Of a stretch of DNA of 64,000 nt, positions 58,104 to 64,000 are shown in pieces. The stretch is from an uncultured Oscillospiraceae bacterium (lineage in GTDB: Bacteria; Bacillota; Clostridia; Oscillospirales; Oscillospiraceae), in assembly GCA_944385415.1 (NCBI GenBank), contig CALWXC010000005.1, positions 84,751-148,750 on the forward strand, read 5' to 3'. A program made the position numbers and the translations under genes. The notes beneath the pieces are model-generated. The model was not told where the DNA came from and made no database searches. It saw only the letters and a list, made by a program, of their open reading frames with translations. How positions within the stretch are numbered: position 1 is the first letter of the stretch; each line of letters begins with the position of its first letter.

Positions 58104-58626
58104 CCAGTTCCTCCAAAATCTGTTCCAGCTTTTTCTTTGCCCGCTGAATGGTCTTATGCACATTGGCGGGTGACATGGACAGAATTTGCGCGACTTCCGC
58201 CTCAGAAAAACCATTGTCATATCGAAGCAGTATCAATTCACGGTACCTCGCCGGGAGTGATGCCATGGCCTGAGCAAGTGCCGATTGTTTTTCAGCATGC
58301 TGAATGTTTTTGACAGAAAATAAATCAAGCTCCGCTTCATCCATGAACGTTACCGGTAGCCTTTTTCGCCGGCGCCAAAGATCAATCGCTGTTCTCTCAA
58401 CAATAAGAACGGTTAAGTTTTTTGTTTTGGGACACTTGGGGTCGTCAATTCGACCGATGATTTTAATAATTTTTAAAAATGCCTCATGTACTACATCTTC
58501 TGAATCCTGCTGGTCATGTAAAATCCCATTGGCAATATAGAACATAAGACCGCGGTATGCCAGATAGAGCTGCTCAAACTTTGACTGCTGCTCTGGAGTT
58601 TCCAGCATTTGCAGGTATAGAATCAA
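58096..58626 (-). CDS. Sigma-70 family (ECF-type) RNA polymerase sigma factor
   Basis: Alternative sigma factor, about 176 residues. Region 2 is near 15-80 (LYLAYRGLMFYIANGILHDQQDSEDVVHEAF) and region 4 near 115-170, with LPARYRELILLRYDNGFSEAEVAQILSMS and a recognition helix after it. I chose TTG at 58626 because a GGGGG ribosome binding site lies 8 bases upstream and homologous proteins start this way. TTG 58641 and an internal ATG are alternatives. It overlaps the DUF4367 gene by 8 bases. It probably controls the secreted-protein genes downstream. Confidence 0.88.
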   Translation of the reverse strand: MILYLQMLETPEQQSKFEQLYLAYRGLMFYIANGILHDQQDSEDVVHEAFLKIIKIIGRIDDPKCPKTKNLTVLIVERTAIDLWRRRKRLPVTFMDEAELDLFSVKNIQHAEKQSALAQAMASLPARYRELILLRYDNGFSEAEVAQILSMSPANVHKTIQRAKKKLEQILEELDG

Positions 58627-58714
58627 AATGGGAACCCCCAATTAACTTTCTATTTTTTCATTGTACCACACAATACAATCCGGCTCCATAGTTACTGGAG
58701 CAAAAGGGGAAAAC

Positions 58715-58748
58715 AAAAAGCACATCTCTTTGCAGAGATGTGCTTTTT
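58715..58748 (-). terminator. Terminator after the tRNA-Glu gene
   Basis: AAAAAGCACATCTC pairs with GAGATGTGCTTTTT. It lies 2 bases beyond the CCA end of the tRNA in the minus direction. Confidence 0.9.
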
Positions 58749-58749
58749 A

Positions 58750-58824
58750 TGGTGACCCGTACGGGACTCGAACCCATGTTACCGCCGTGAAAGGGCGGTG
58801 TCTTAACCACTTGACCAACGGGCC
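58750..58824 (-). tRNA. tRNA-Glu (anticodon TTC)
   Basis: Cloverleaf on the minus strand with acceptor GGCCCGT/ACGGGTC, anticodon stem CCGCC/GGCGG with loop CTTTCAC (TTC), T-loop GGTTCGAGTCC, and encoded CCA (58752-58750). Confidence 0.95.
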
Positions 58825-58827
58825 GTT

Positions 58828-58903
58828 TGGTAGCGGCAACTGGACTTGAACCAGTGACAAGCCGGGTATGAACCGGATACTCTACCAACTGAGCTATGCC
58901 GCC
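58828..58903 (-). tRNA. tRNA-Met, elongator type (anticodon CAT)
   Basis: Cloverleaf on the minus strand with acceptor GGCGGCA/TGCCGCT, D-arm GCTCAGTTGGTAGAG, anticodon loop TTCATAC (CAT), T-arm ACTGG-TTCAAGT-CCAGT and encoded CCA. It lacks the three G-C pairs and the C1-A72 mismatch of initiator tRNA, so it is elongator methionine. A lysidine-modified isoleucine tRNA is less likely because the sequence matches Firmicutes tRNA-Met. Confidence 0.92.
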
Positions 58904-58932
58904 ATGTGCCCGTCATCAACAGGGCAAGAATA

Positions 58933-58961
58933 ATTATAGCGGCAAGGGGCCGTTTTGTCAA
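58933..58961 (-). promoter_or_regulatory. Consensus promoter of the tRNA-Met/tRNA-Glu genes
   Basis: On the minus strand TTGACA (58961-58956), 17-base spacer, TATAAT (58938-58933). Confidence 0.85.
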
Positions 58962-58990
58962 CGGTTTTTTTCAAAAAATGAAAAATTTTT

Positions 58991-60283
58991 TTACACCAGC
59001 CGTCCGCGGACTCCGTCGGCTTCCACCGACACGATTTCCACGGGCAACACCTGGTTGTGAAGCGCCTCGGCTTCCACATAGACTTTCACATAGTTTTCGG
59101 CGTGGCCGGTGAAGTCGCGGCCCTCGGGCTGCTCAAAGAGTACGGCACAGGTCCGGCCCACCATGGCCTGCCGGTATTGCTGGGCCAGGGCGTCGGCCAC
59201 GGCTCCCGCCTCGTTGGACCGGCGGGCTTTCTCATCGTTGGAGTGCTGGCCGTCCATCTTTGCTGCTGGGGTGCCCTCCCGTCGGGAATAGGGGAACACA
59301 TGGACCTGGGCAAAGGCACACGTTTTCAGGAAGTCCAGAGACGATTGGAACTCCGCTTCTGTCTCGCCGGGGAAAGCCACAATCAAATCGGTGGTGATGG
59401 CACAATGGGGAAAATACTGCCGCAGCAGATTCACACTCTCCAAATACCGAGCCGTATCGTATTTGCGGTTCATGCGCTTTAAAACCGTATCGCAGCCACT
59501 TTGCAAACTCAGATGGAATTGCGGACAGAGATTTTGATAGGGGGCCAAGGTTTTGCAGAAGTCCTCCGTAATGGTCCTGGGCTCCAGGGAGCCCAGCCGC
59601 ACCCGCATGGACGGGACGGCGGCACAGAGGGCCGCAAGCAGGTCCTTCAAGCTGATGCCGTCCTTGAAATCCACGCCCCAGGAGGAAATCTCAATGCCGG
59701 TGACCACCAGTTCCCGATAGCCCTCGGCGGCCAGCGCTTTAGCCTGCTCCACAGCTTCCGACAGGGGCAGGGAACGGATGGGACCGCGGGCGTAGGGAAT
59801 AATACAGTAGGAACAGTAGTTGCAGCACCCATCCTGGACCTTCAGCATGGCCCTGGTCCGGGCGGCCAGACCACCGGCGGGCAGCCGTTCAAATTCCCGG
59901 TGGGCTGTGGCCTTTTCCCAAAACTGCCGGGATTGGCGGATGCGCTGAGTGGCTTCCTCCACCACAGCGTCCAGGAACGCCATGCGGTCGGCGGTACCGG
60001 CCAGAACGTCCACCTCCAATGCCTGGACCTCCTCGGGTTTCGTCTGGGCGTAGCAACCGCAGACGCCCACTACGGCGTCGGGATTGTTTTTCCGCACCCG
60101 GCGGATGATGTTCCGGCACTTCTTGTCGCTGACGGCGGTGACGGTGCAGGTGTTGACGATGAAGCCGTCACAGGGCTCAGTCCAGTCGCCCAAGGTATGG
60201 CCCAGGGCCGTCAGACGCTGCTCCATGGCCTGGGTCTCGTACTGGTTGACCTTACAGCCCAGGGTGTAAAAGGCAAATTTCAT
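58991..60283 (-). CDS. mtaB: tRNA (N6-threonylcarbamoyladenosine37-C2)-methylthiotransferase
   Basis: Radical SAM enzyme of the MiaB/MtaB family that adds a methylthio group to t6A37 of tRNAs, 430 residues. The N-terminal UPF0004 domain has TLGCKVNQYETQ with the first cluster Cys, then NTCTVT and VCGCYAQ. The radical SAM motif is CCNYCSYC (CxxxCxxC), and a TRAM domain closes the protein (KVYVEAEALHNQ). The KVNQYE form of the N-terminal motif marks MtaB rather than MiaB. The ATG at 60283 has GGAG before it; the longer frame extends into the upstream region. Confidence 0.92.
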   Translation of the reverse strand: MKFAFYTLGCKVNQYETQAMEQRLTALGHTLGDWTEPCDGFIVNTCTVTAVSDKKCRNIIRRVRKNNPDAVVGVCGCYAQTKPEEVQALEVDVLAGTADRMAFLDAVVEEATQRIRQSRQFWEKATAHREFERLPAGGLAARTRAMLKVQDGCCNYCSYCIIPYARGPIRSLPLSEAVEQAKALAAEGYRELVVTGIEISSWGVDFKDGISLKDLLAALCAAVPSMRVRLGSLEPRTITEDFCKTLAPYQNLCPQFHLSLQSGCDTVLKRMNRKYDTARYLESVNLLRQYFPHCAITTDLIVAFPGETEAEFQSSLDFLKTCAFAQVHVFPYSRREGTPAAKMDGQHSNDEKARRSNEAGAVADALAQQYRQAMVGRTCAVLFEQPEGRDFTGHAENYVKVYVEAEALHNQVLPVEIVSVEADGVRGRLV

Positions 60284-60317
60284 AGGGATTCTCCGTATTT
60301 CTATAGAAGTTGCCTCC

Positions 60318-60346
60318 ATTATATCCAACAAAGCGCATCTTGTACA
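60318..60346 (-). promoter_or_regulatory. Promoter of mtaB
   Basis: On the minus strand TATAAT (60323-60318) with TGTACA about 17 bases upstream. The -35 matches 4 of 6 positions. Confidence 0.4.
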
Positions 60347-60407
60347 GAGGTCATACCTGCCAGGGGACACGCATAGGTTGTACCACCGACGTAAAAAGGA
60401 AGGATGG

Positions 60408-61562
60408 ATGGATATGTGGAAACGACTGTGCGGGGCGCTGGTCTGCCTTTGCCTGACGGTCTCCCTGCTGCCTGCGGTCCGGGCTGCCGGGCCGGAGGTG
60501 GCGGCGCCGTCGGCCATTCTGATGGACGCGGCCACGGGGCAGGTCCTCTATGAAAAGAACAGCCACGAGCGGTTGCGGCCTGCCAGTGTCACCAAGGTTA
60601 TGACACTGCTGCTGGTCATGGAGGCGCTGGACGAGGGACGGCTATCCTGGGATCAGACGGTGACGGCCAGCGCCGCAGCCGCGGCCAAGGGCGGCAGCCA
60701 GGTCTACTTGGAAGAGGGCGAACAGATGACCATGGACGAGATGCTCAAATCCGTGGTGGTTTCCTCAGCCAACGACTGCGCCACGGCCCTGGCCGAAGCC
60801 GTGGCCGGCAGTGAGGCAGCTTTTGTGGAATTGATGAACGAACGGGCCGTGGAGCTGGGCATGGAGGACACCCACTTTGTCAACTGCACCGGGCTGGACG
60901 ACGAGCCGGAGGCCGAGACCCATCTGACATCGGCCTACGATATCGCCGTCATGTCCCGGGAGCTGCTGCAGCATGAGAAAATCAAGGAGTATACCACCAT
61001 CTGGATGGACACGGTGCGGGATGGACAGTTCGGTCTGTCCAACACCAACAAGTTGATCCGGTTTTACCAGGGGGCCACGGGTCTGAAAACGGGCTATACC
61101 TCGTCGGCGGGCCACTGTCTGTCGGCGTCGGCGGAGCGGGACGGCCTGGAACTCATCGCTGTGGTGCTCAACTGCAAAAGCTCCACCGAGCGGTTCGAGT
61201 CGGCCAAGGCGCTGCTGGATTACGGCTTTGCCAACTACGCCCTGGTGACGCCCCAGGTGCCGGAGGATTTGGGTACGGTGCCGGTGGTGCTGGGGACTGT
61301 GGACACCATCACGCCGGTGCTGGAAACGCCCCAGCCGATTCTCCTGGACAAGGGACTGCAAAGCCAGGTGGAGACCACCGTGGAGCTGGCGGAATCGGTG
61401 GAGGCTCCGGTGGAACAGGGTCAAAAACTGGGAACGCTGACGGTGACCGCCGGAGGCCAGGTGGTGGCCACAGTGCCCATTGTGGCGCCGGAACGGGTGG
61501 AGCGTCTGACCTGGTGGCAGATGACCGTGGAAATCCTGCGGGGCATGTGGGTCACCTTCTGA
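60408..61562 (+). CDS. D-alanyl-D-alanine carboxypeptidase (PBP5/DacF type)
   Basis: Secreted penicillin-binding protein that trims the last D-Ala from peptidoglycan stem peptides, 384 residues. A signal peptide (about 1-27) precedes the peptidase S11 domain with SVTK (60-63, nucleophile Ser60), SAN (about 120-122) and KTG (about 216-218). A C-terminal PBP5-like domain and a membrane-associating amphipathic end (WWQMTVEILRGMWVTF) follow. AGGA lies 7 bases before the ATG at 60408; the ATG at 60414 is nearly as good. Sporulation-linked DacF and vegetative DacA cannot be told apart here. Confidence 0.92.
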   Translation: MDMWKRLCGALVCLCLTVSLLPAVRAAGPEVAAPSAILMDAATGQVLYEKNSHERLRPASVTKVMTLLLVMEALDEGRLSWDQTVTASAAAAAKGGSQVYLEEGEQMTMDEMLKSVVVSSANDCATALAEAVAGSEAAFVELMNERAVELGMEDTHFVNCTGLDDEPEAETHLTSAYDIAVMSRELLQHEKIKEYTTIWMDTVRDGQFGLSNTNKLIRFYQGATGLKTGYTSSAGHCLSASAERDGLELIAVVLNCKSSTERFESAKALLDYGFANYALVTPQVPEDLGTVPVVLGTVDTITPVLETPQPILLDKGLQSQVETTVELAESVEAPVEQGQKLGTLTVTAGGQVVATVPIVAPERVERLTWWQMTVEILRGMWVTF

Positions 61563-61568
61563 GAAATA

Positions 61569-61597
61569 TTGTTTTTCCTGTCGAACTGTAGTATACT
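61569..61597 (+). promoter_or_regulatory. Promoter of the isomerase-like gene
   Basis: TTGTTT (61569-61574), 17-base spacer, TATACT (61592-61597), about 50 bases before the ATG. Confidence 0.6.
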
Positions 61598-61645
61598 AAA
61601 TCTAATTTGGTATCTATGACCTTCGGCTGAAAGAAAGGTGTTTCC

Positions 61646-62920
61646 ATGGTCAATGTTGACATTTCAAATATCTGGTGCAGTGTGACGCTGCCCATGCTGT
61701 TGGAGAGCGAACAGCAGATTTCCGCCGCCCATGCCGCCCTGATGGATGGCGAAGCTGCCGCGTTTCTGCCCTGGCTGGACGGCGACAACAGCGCCGTTCT
61801 GGAACAGGTGGAAGAGGCCGCCAAAGCCATCCGCGCCCAGGCGGGGGTCCTGGTGGTGGTGGGCAGCGACAGCGCGGTGGCAGGCGTCCGGGCCGTGGTG
61901 GAGCTCCTGCGGGGCCGGGACCACAATCTGCGCCCCGGCACACAGATTGTATTTGCCGGCAGTGACCTGTCCACCCGGTCCTGGCAGCATTTGGCCGAGC
62001 TGCTGGAAAAGCGGGATTTCTGCGTACACCTGCTGGGCCGGGACGGCGCTGATGTACAGTCGGCGGTGACCACACGGGCGCTGCGCTGGATGCTGGAGCG
62101 GCGCTACGGCACGGAAAAGTCCCGGGAGCGGGTATATGTCAGCACGGACCCGGTCATCGGTCCCCTGCGGGAGATTGCCGCCGCCGAAGGGTATCAGACA
62201 TTCGATTTGCTGCCCACAGTGGGAGACCATGCCAGCGTTCTGGACCCCGGCGCCCTGCTGGCGGCAGCGGTGGCAGGCATCGATCTCCGGAAGCTGCTGG
62301 ACGGTGCCTTGACGGCCCGGCTGGCCATGGAAATCCGCTCCTTTGAAAATCCCGCCTGGCTCTACGCTGCCGGCCGGACCATTCTGGCCAGCCGGGGCAA
62401 GGTGACGGAATATCTGACCACGCTGGAGCCGGACGCCGGGGCGCTGGGCCGCTGGTGGAAGCAGCTCTTCGGCAGCCGGGCCTGTGCCAACGGGGAAGGA
62501 TTGCTGCCCGCTCTGGCGGAGATTCCCGGCGATCTGCACACCATGCACGGGATGTTCAGCGACGGTACCCAGCCACTGGTCCAGACGGTGCTGCGGTTTG
62601 ACCCGCCGGATCAAAAGGTGGCCGTGGAAATGGATTGGCAGAATCAGGACGGGTATAATTATCTGGAGGGGTTCACCTTGGACTATGTCCAGGAGCAGGC
62701 CATGGCGGCGGTCGTTGCCGTGGGAGCCGACAGCGGCGTGCCCATTTTCCAGGTGGACTGCGGCCGCATAGAACCGGGCGATGTGGGACAGCTGCTGTAC
62801 TTCTTTGAACTGACGTCCTGCCTCTGCGCCGGTATGGTGGGCCGGGACGTCTACGCCAGCGAAGGTCCTTCTCGGTGGTCCGAACAGATGGCGCGGCTCC
62901 TGGGACGACCGGAGGAATAA
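61646..62920 (+). CDS. Glucose-6-phosphate isomerase-like protein, probably catalytically inactive
   Basis: The 424-residue sequence follows bacterial phosphoglucose isomerase along most of its length: VLVVVGSDSAVAG for the sugar-phosphate loop, RRYGTEKSRERVYVSTDP, GALLAAAVAGIDLRKLLDGA, GRWWKQLFG, DLHTMHGMFSDGTQ, YNYLEGFTLDYVQEQAM, LLYFFELTSCL and MARLLGRPEE. Key positions are lost. GGR of the GGRFS motif reads GDH, ESEGK after QLFG reads SRACANG (the catalytic Glu), and the Lys of the FDQPGVEAYK motif is replaced. The His of DLHSM is kept. It has a ribosome binding site and a promoter and is intact, so it is a likely pseudoenzyme with a binding or regulatory role rather than a decaying gene. 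Confidence 0.75.
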   Translation: MVNVDISNIWCSVTLPMLLESEQQISAAHAALMDGEAAAFLPWLDGDNSAVLEQVEEAAKAIRAQAGVLVVVGSDSAVAGVRAVVELLRGRDHNLRPGTQIVFAGSDLSTRSWQHLAELLEKRDFCVHLLGRDGADVQSAVTTRALRWMLERRYGTEKSRERVYVSTDPVIGPLREIAAAEGYQTFDLLPTVGDHASVLDPGALLAAAVAGIDLRKLLDGALTARLAMEIRSFENPAWLYAAGRTILASRGKVTEYLTTLEPDAGALGRWWKQLFGSRACANGEGLLPALAEIPGDLHTMHGMFSDGTQPLVQTVLRFDPPDQKVAVEMDWQNQDGYNYLEGFTLDYVQEQAMAAVVAVGADSGVPIFQVDCGRIEPGDVGQLLYFFELTSCLCAGMVGRDVYASEGPSRWSEQMARLLGRPEE

Positions 62921-62987
62921 TCTGGAAGACGGCGCACTATCATACTGCATTCCAGAAAAGTATGCACAGTTTTGGCCAATGTGACAG

Positions 62988-63016
62988 TTGCATATTCTGT
63001 GTAAAACTGTTAAAAT
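62988..63016 (+). promoter_or_regulatory. Promoter of the small P-loop protein gene
   Basis: TTGCAT (62988-62993), 17-base spacer, TAAAAT (63011-63016), about 48 bases before the ATG. Confidence 0.65.
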
Positions 63017-63063
63017 AATGCCACGGACAACGAGATACGGTCCGAGCAAAAGGAGGTATTCCT

Positions 63064-63474
63064 ATGGTTAAAGTGATTGTGGGTCTCAAGGGCTCCGGCA
63101 AGACGAAGAATCTCATCAATGCCATTAACGAAGCCATTGCCACGGAATCCGGCAGCATGGTCTGCATTGAAAAGGGCAATAAGCTGACGTTTGATATCGA
63201 TTACCGCGTGCGCCTGATTGAGGCCGGCGAGTATCAGATGGGCAGTGTCACCTTCCTCAAGGGCTTCATCAGCGGCTTGCATGCCGGCAACTTTGATATC
63301 ACCCACGTGTTTATTGACAGCCTCTACAAGATCACCGGCAGCGACGATGTGGCCGAGACGGAGGAGTTTCTGAACTGGTGCAACGAGTTCGGTAAGATCA
63401 ACAACATGAAGTTCACCGTCGTCATTTCCGACGAACCCGAGAAAATGCCCGAGGGCGTAAAGAAGTATTTCTGA
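63064..63474 (+). CDS. Small P-loop NTPase-like protein, 136 aa
   Basis: Short protein with Walker A at the very start (VGLKGSGKTKNLI, residues 6-18) and a possible Walker B in ITHVFIDSLYK (about 80-90). It resembles small Firmicutes proteins loosely labelled PilT-like but has no type IV pilus context. It is a single-gene unit with its own promoter, a strong AAAAGGAGG ribosome binding site and a terminator-like hairpin. Function unknown. Confidence 0.75.
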   Translation: MVKVIVGLKGSGKTKNLINAINEAIATESGSMVCIEKGNKLTFDIDYRVRLIEAGEYQMGSVTFLKGFISGLHAGNFDITHVFIDSLYKITGSDDVAETEEFLNWCNEFGKINNMKFTVVISDEPEKMPEGVKKYF

Positions 63475-63524
63475 GCCGATCAACTTTGGAACGAATGCGG
63501 AGACGCGCCGCGTGCTCTGCTGTA

Positions 63525-63581
63525 GCACCGACCGAGATCAGCCCAGCCGACCCAGGAGGGGCTGTTCTCGGTCGTGCTTTT
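63525..63581 (+). terminator. Terminator after the small P-loop protein gene
   Basis: CGACCGAGATCAGCCC pairs with GGGCTGTTCTCGGTCG (one mismatch), followed by TGCTTTT. Confidence 0.75.
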
Positions 63582-63632
63582 GTGACTGTAAAGTTTGTCG
63601 AAAGCAGCCGCCAAAAAAATTTAAAAAAAGAG

Positions 63633-63661
63633 TTGACAGACTACGTTTGTCGTGGTAGAAT
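63633..63661 (+). promoter_or_regulatory. Promoter of the initiator tRNA
   Basis: TTGACA (63633-63638), 17-base spacer, TAGAAT (63656-63661). Confidence 0.8.
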
Positions 63662-63691
63662 AATGGAGCACTAGAGAGTGCAACGAAATAT

Positions 63692-63768
<77 letters not shown>

Positions 63769-63799
63769 CATTGTGTGACCAAAAAAGATATCGCACCGG

Positions 63800-63834
63800 A
63801 AAACCCCGAAGCCGCAACGGTTTCGGGGTTTTTT
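63800..63834 (+). terminator. Terminator after the initiator tRNA
   Basis: AACCCCGAAGCC pairs with GGTTTCGGGGTT (one G-T pair), followed by TTTT. Confidence 0.9.
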
Positions 63835-63950
63835 CGCGTCCATTTTTGACTGCACGAAAAAAAGATATCTTTTCAGGCATCCCCCCATTGGTGAGGACTT
63901 GAACTAAATTCCGGCAGTTGTTCCGTAAGCGTCAAACGTAACGGCGCATA

Positions 63951-63992
63951 GACAATCCCAGCTCCGAAATGATTCTCAGAGCTGGGATTGTC
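63951..63992. repeat. 14 bp perfect inverted repeat near the window end
   Basis: GACAATCCCAGCTC (63951-63964) pairs with GAGCTGGGATTGTC (63979-63992) across 14 bases. It is probably the terminator of a gene beyond the window edge, but no T-run is visible. The sequence between the tRNA terminator and this repeat (63835-63950) holds nothing else I can support. Confidence 0.6.
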
Positions 63993-64000
63993 TCATCATT

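Noticed and set aside
63885..63920. tRNA-like GGACTTGAAC fragment near the end, possible attachment site remnant
   Set aside because: It resembles a T-arm only loosely, does not pair into a stem, and does not duplicate the end of the initiator tRNA; no integrase is nearby in the window.

Overview
This 64 kb window looks like chromosome of a spore-forming anaerobic member of the Clostridia, most like the Oscillospiraceae (Flavonifractor/Oscillibacter-type relatives). I infer this from the high GC content with many C/G third positions, an alpha/beta-type small acid-soluble spore protein, the full [FeFe]-hydrogenase maturation set HydE/HydG/HydF with a TM1266-type regulator, an FMN-type enoyl-ACP reductase (FabK), and Firmicutes-style promoters and ribosome binding sites. 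It reads as core and semi-core chromosome. I see no phage, insertion sequence, plasmid replication gene or CRISPR array.

Layout. 1-1937: LacI-type regulator plus PfkB sugar kinase. 1938-2889: a gene-free stretch with three similar promoter-like boxes, several strong hairpins and an 86 bp direct repeat. 2890-3627: a protein I do not recognise. 4043-13500: a twelve-gene type II fatty-acid synthesis operon, acpP-accB-accC-accD-accA-fabH-fabK-fabD-fabG-fabF-fabZ-marR, tightly packed with several ATGA overlaps, starting at a clear promoter with AT-rich palindromes and ending at a strong terminator. 13558-19540: PHP-domain protein and SDR dehydrogenase (minus strand), divergent from a LacI regulator, L-fucose isomerase and fucose mutarotase (plus strand). 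19597-23852: MocR-type regulator, TPM-domain protein, TelA and XpaC (minus strand). 24144-25630: rpe and a DUF975 membrane protein. 26144-28665: NCS2 purine permease, divergent phosphoribosyltransferase and a small membrane protein.

28794-34487: a methyltransferase followed by a five-gene nickel/peptide-type ABC importer. 34579-36711: phosphofructokinase and two GNAT acetyltransferases. 36789-42536: a RACo-like ASKHA protein (minus strand), then the hydrogenase maturation operon. 42592-44083: spore protein and paired chromate-type transporter halves. 44312-49655: jetA-jetB-jetC, an SMC-like (Wadjet/MksBEF-type) complex with no JetD nuclease beside it and with a terminator between its promoter and its first gene. 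49835-55958 (minus strand): VWA protein/MoxR ATPase pair, a secreted transglutaminase-SLH protein, a flippase-like membrane protein and a glycolipid glycosyltransferase. 56083-58626 (minus strand): a visibly AT-richer island with a sigma factor, a DUF4367 membrane protein and three small secreted or anchored proteins, one only 56 residues long. 58750-58903: tRNA-Glu and tRNA-Met. 58991-63474: mtaB, a D,D-carboxypeptidase, a glucose-6-phosphate-isomerase-like protein that has lost catalytic residues, and a small P-loop protein. 63692-63768: initiator tRNA.

The best candidates for undescribed biology are the attenuated JetABC operon without JetD, the AT-rich sigma/DUF4367/secreted-protein island, the methyltransferase-Nik locus with paired C-tract/G-tract palindromes, the isomerase pseudoenzyme, the MocR regulator with Arg at the PLP-lysine position, and the repeated promoter-plus-hairpin modules near the left end. 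A dispersed structured repeat occurs three times (14812-14981, 25720-25894, 49744-49826).
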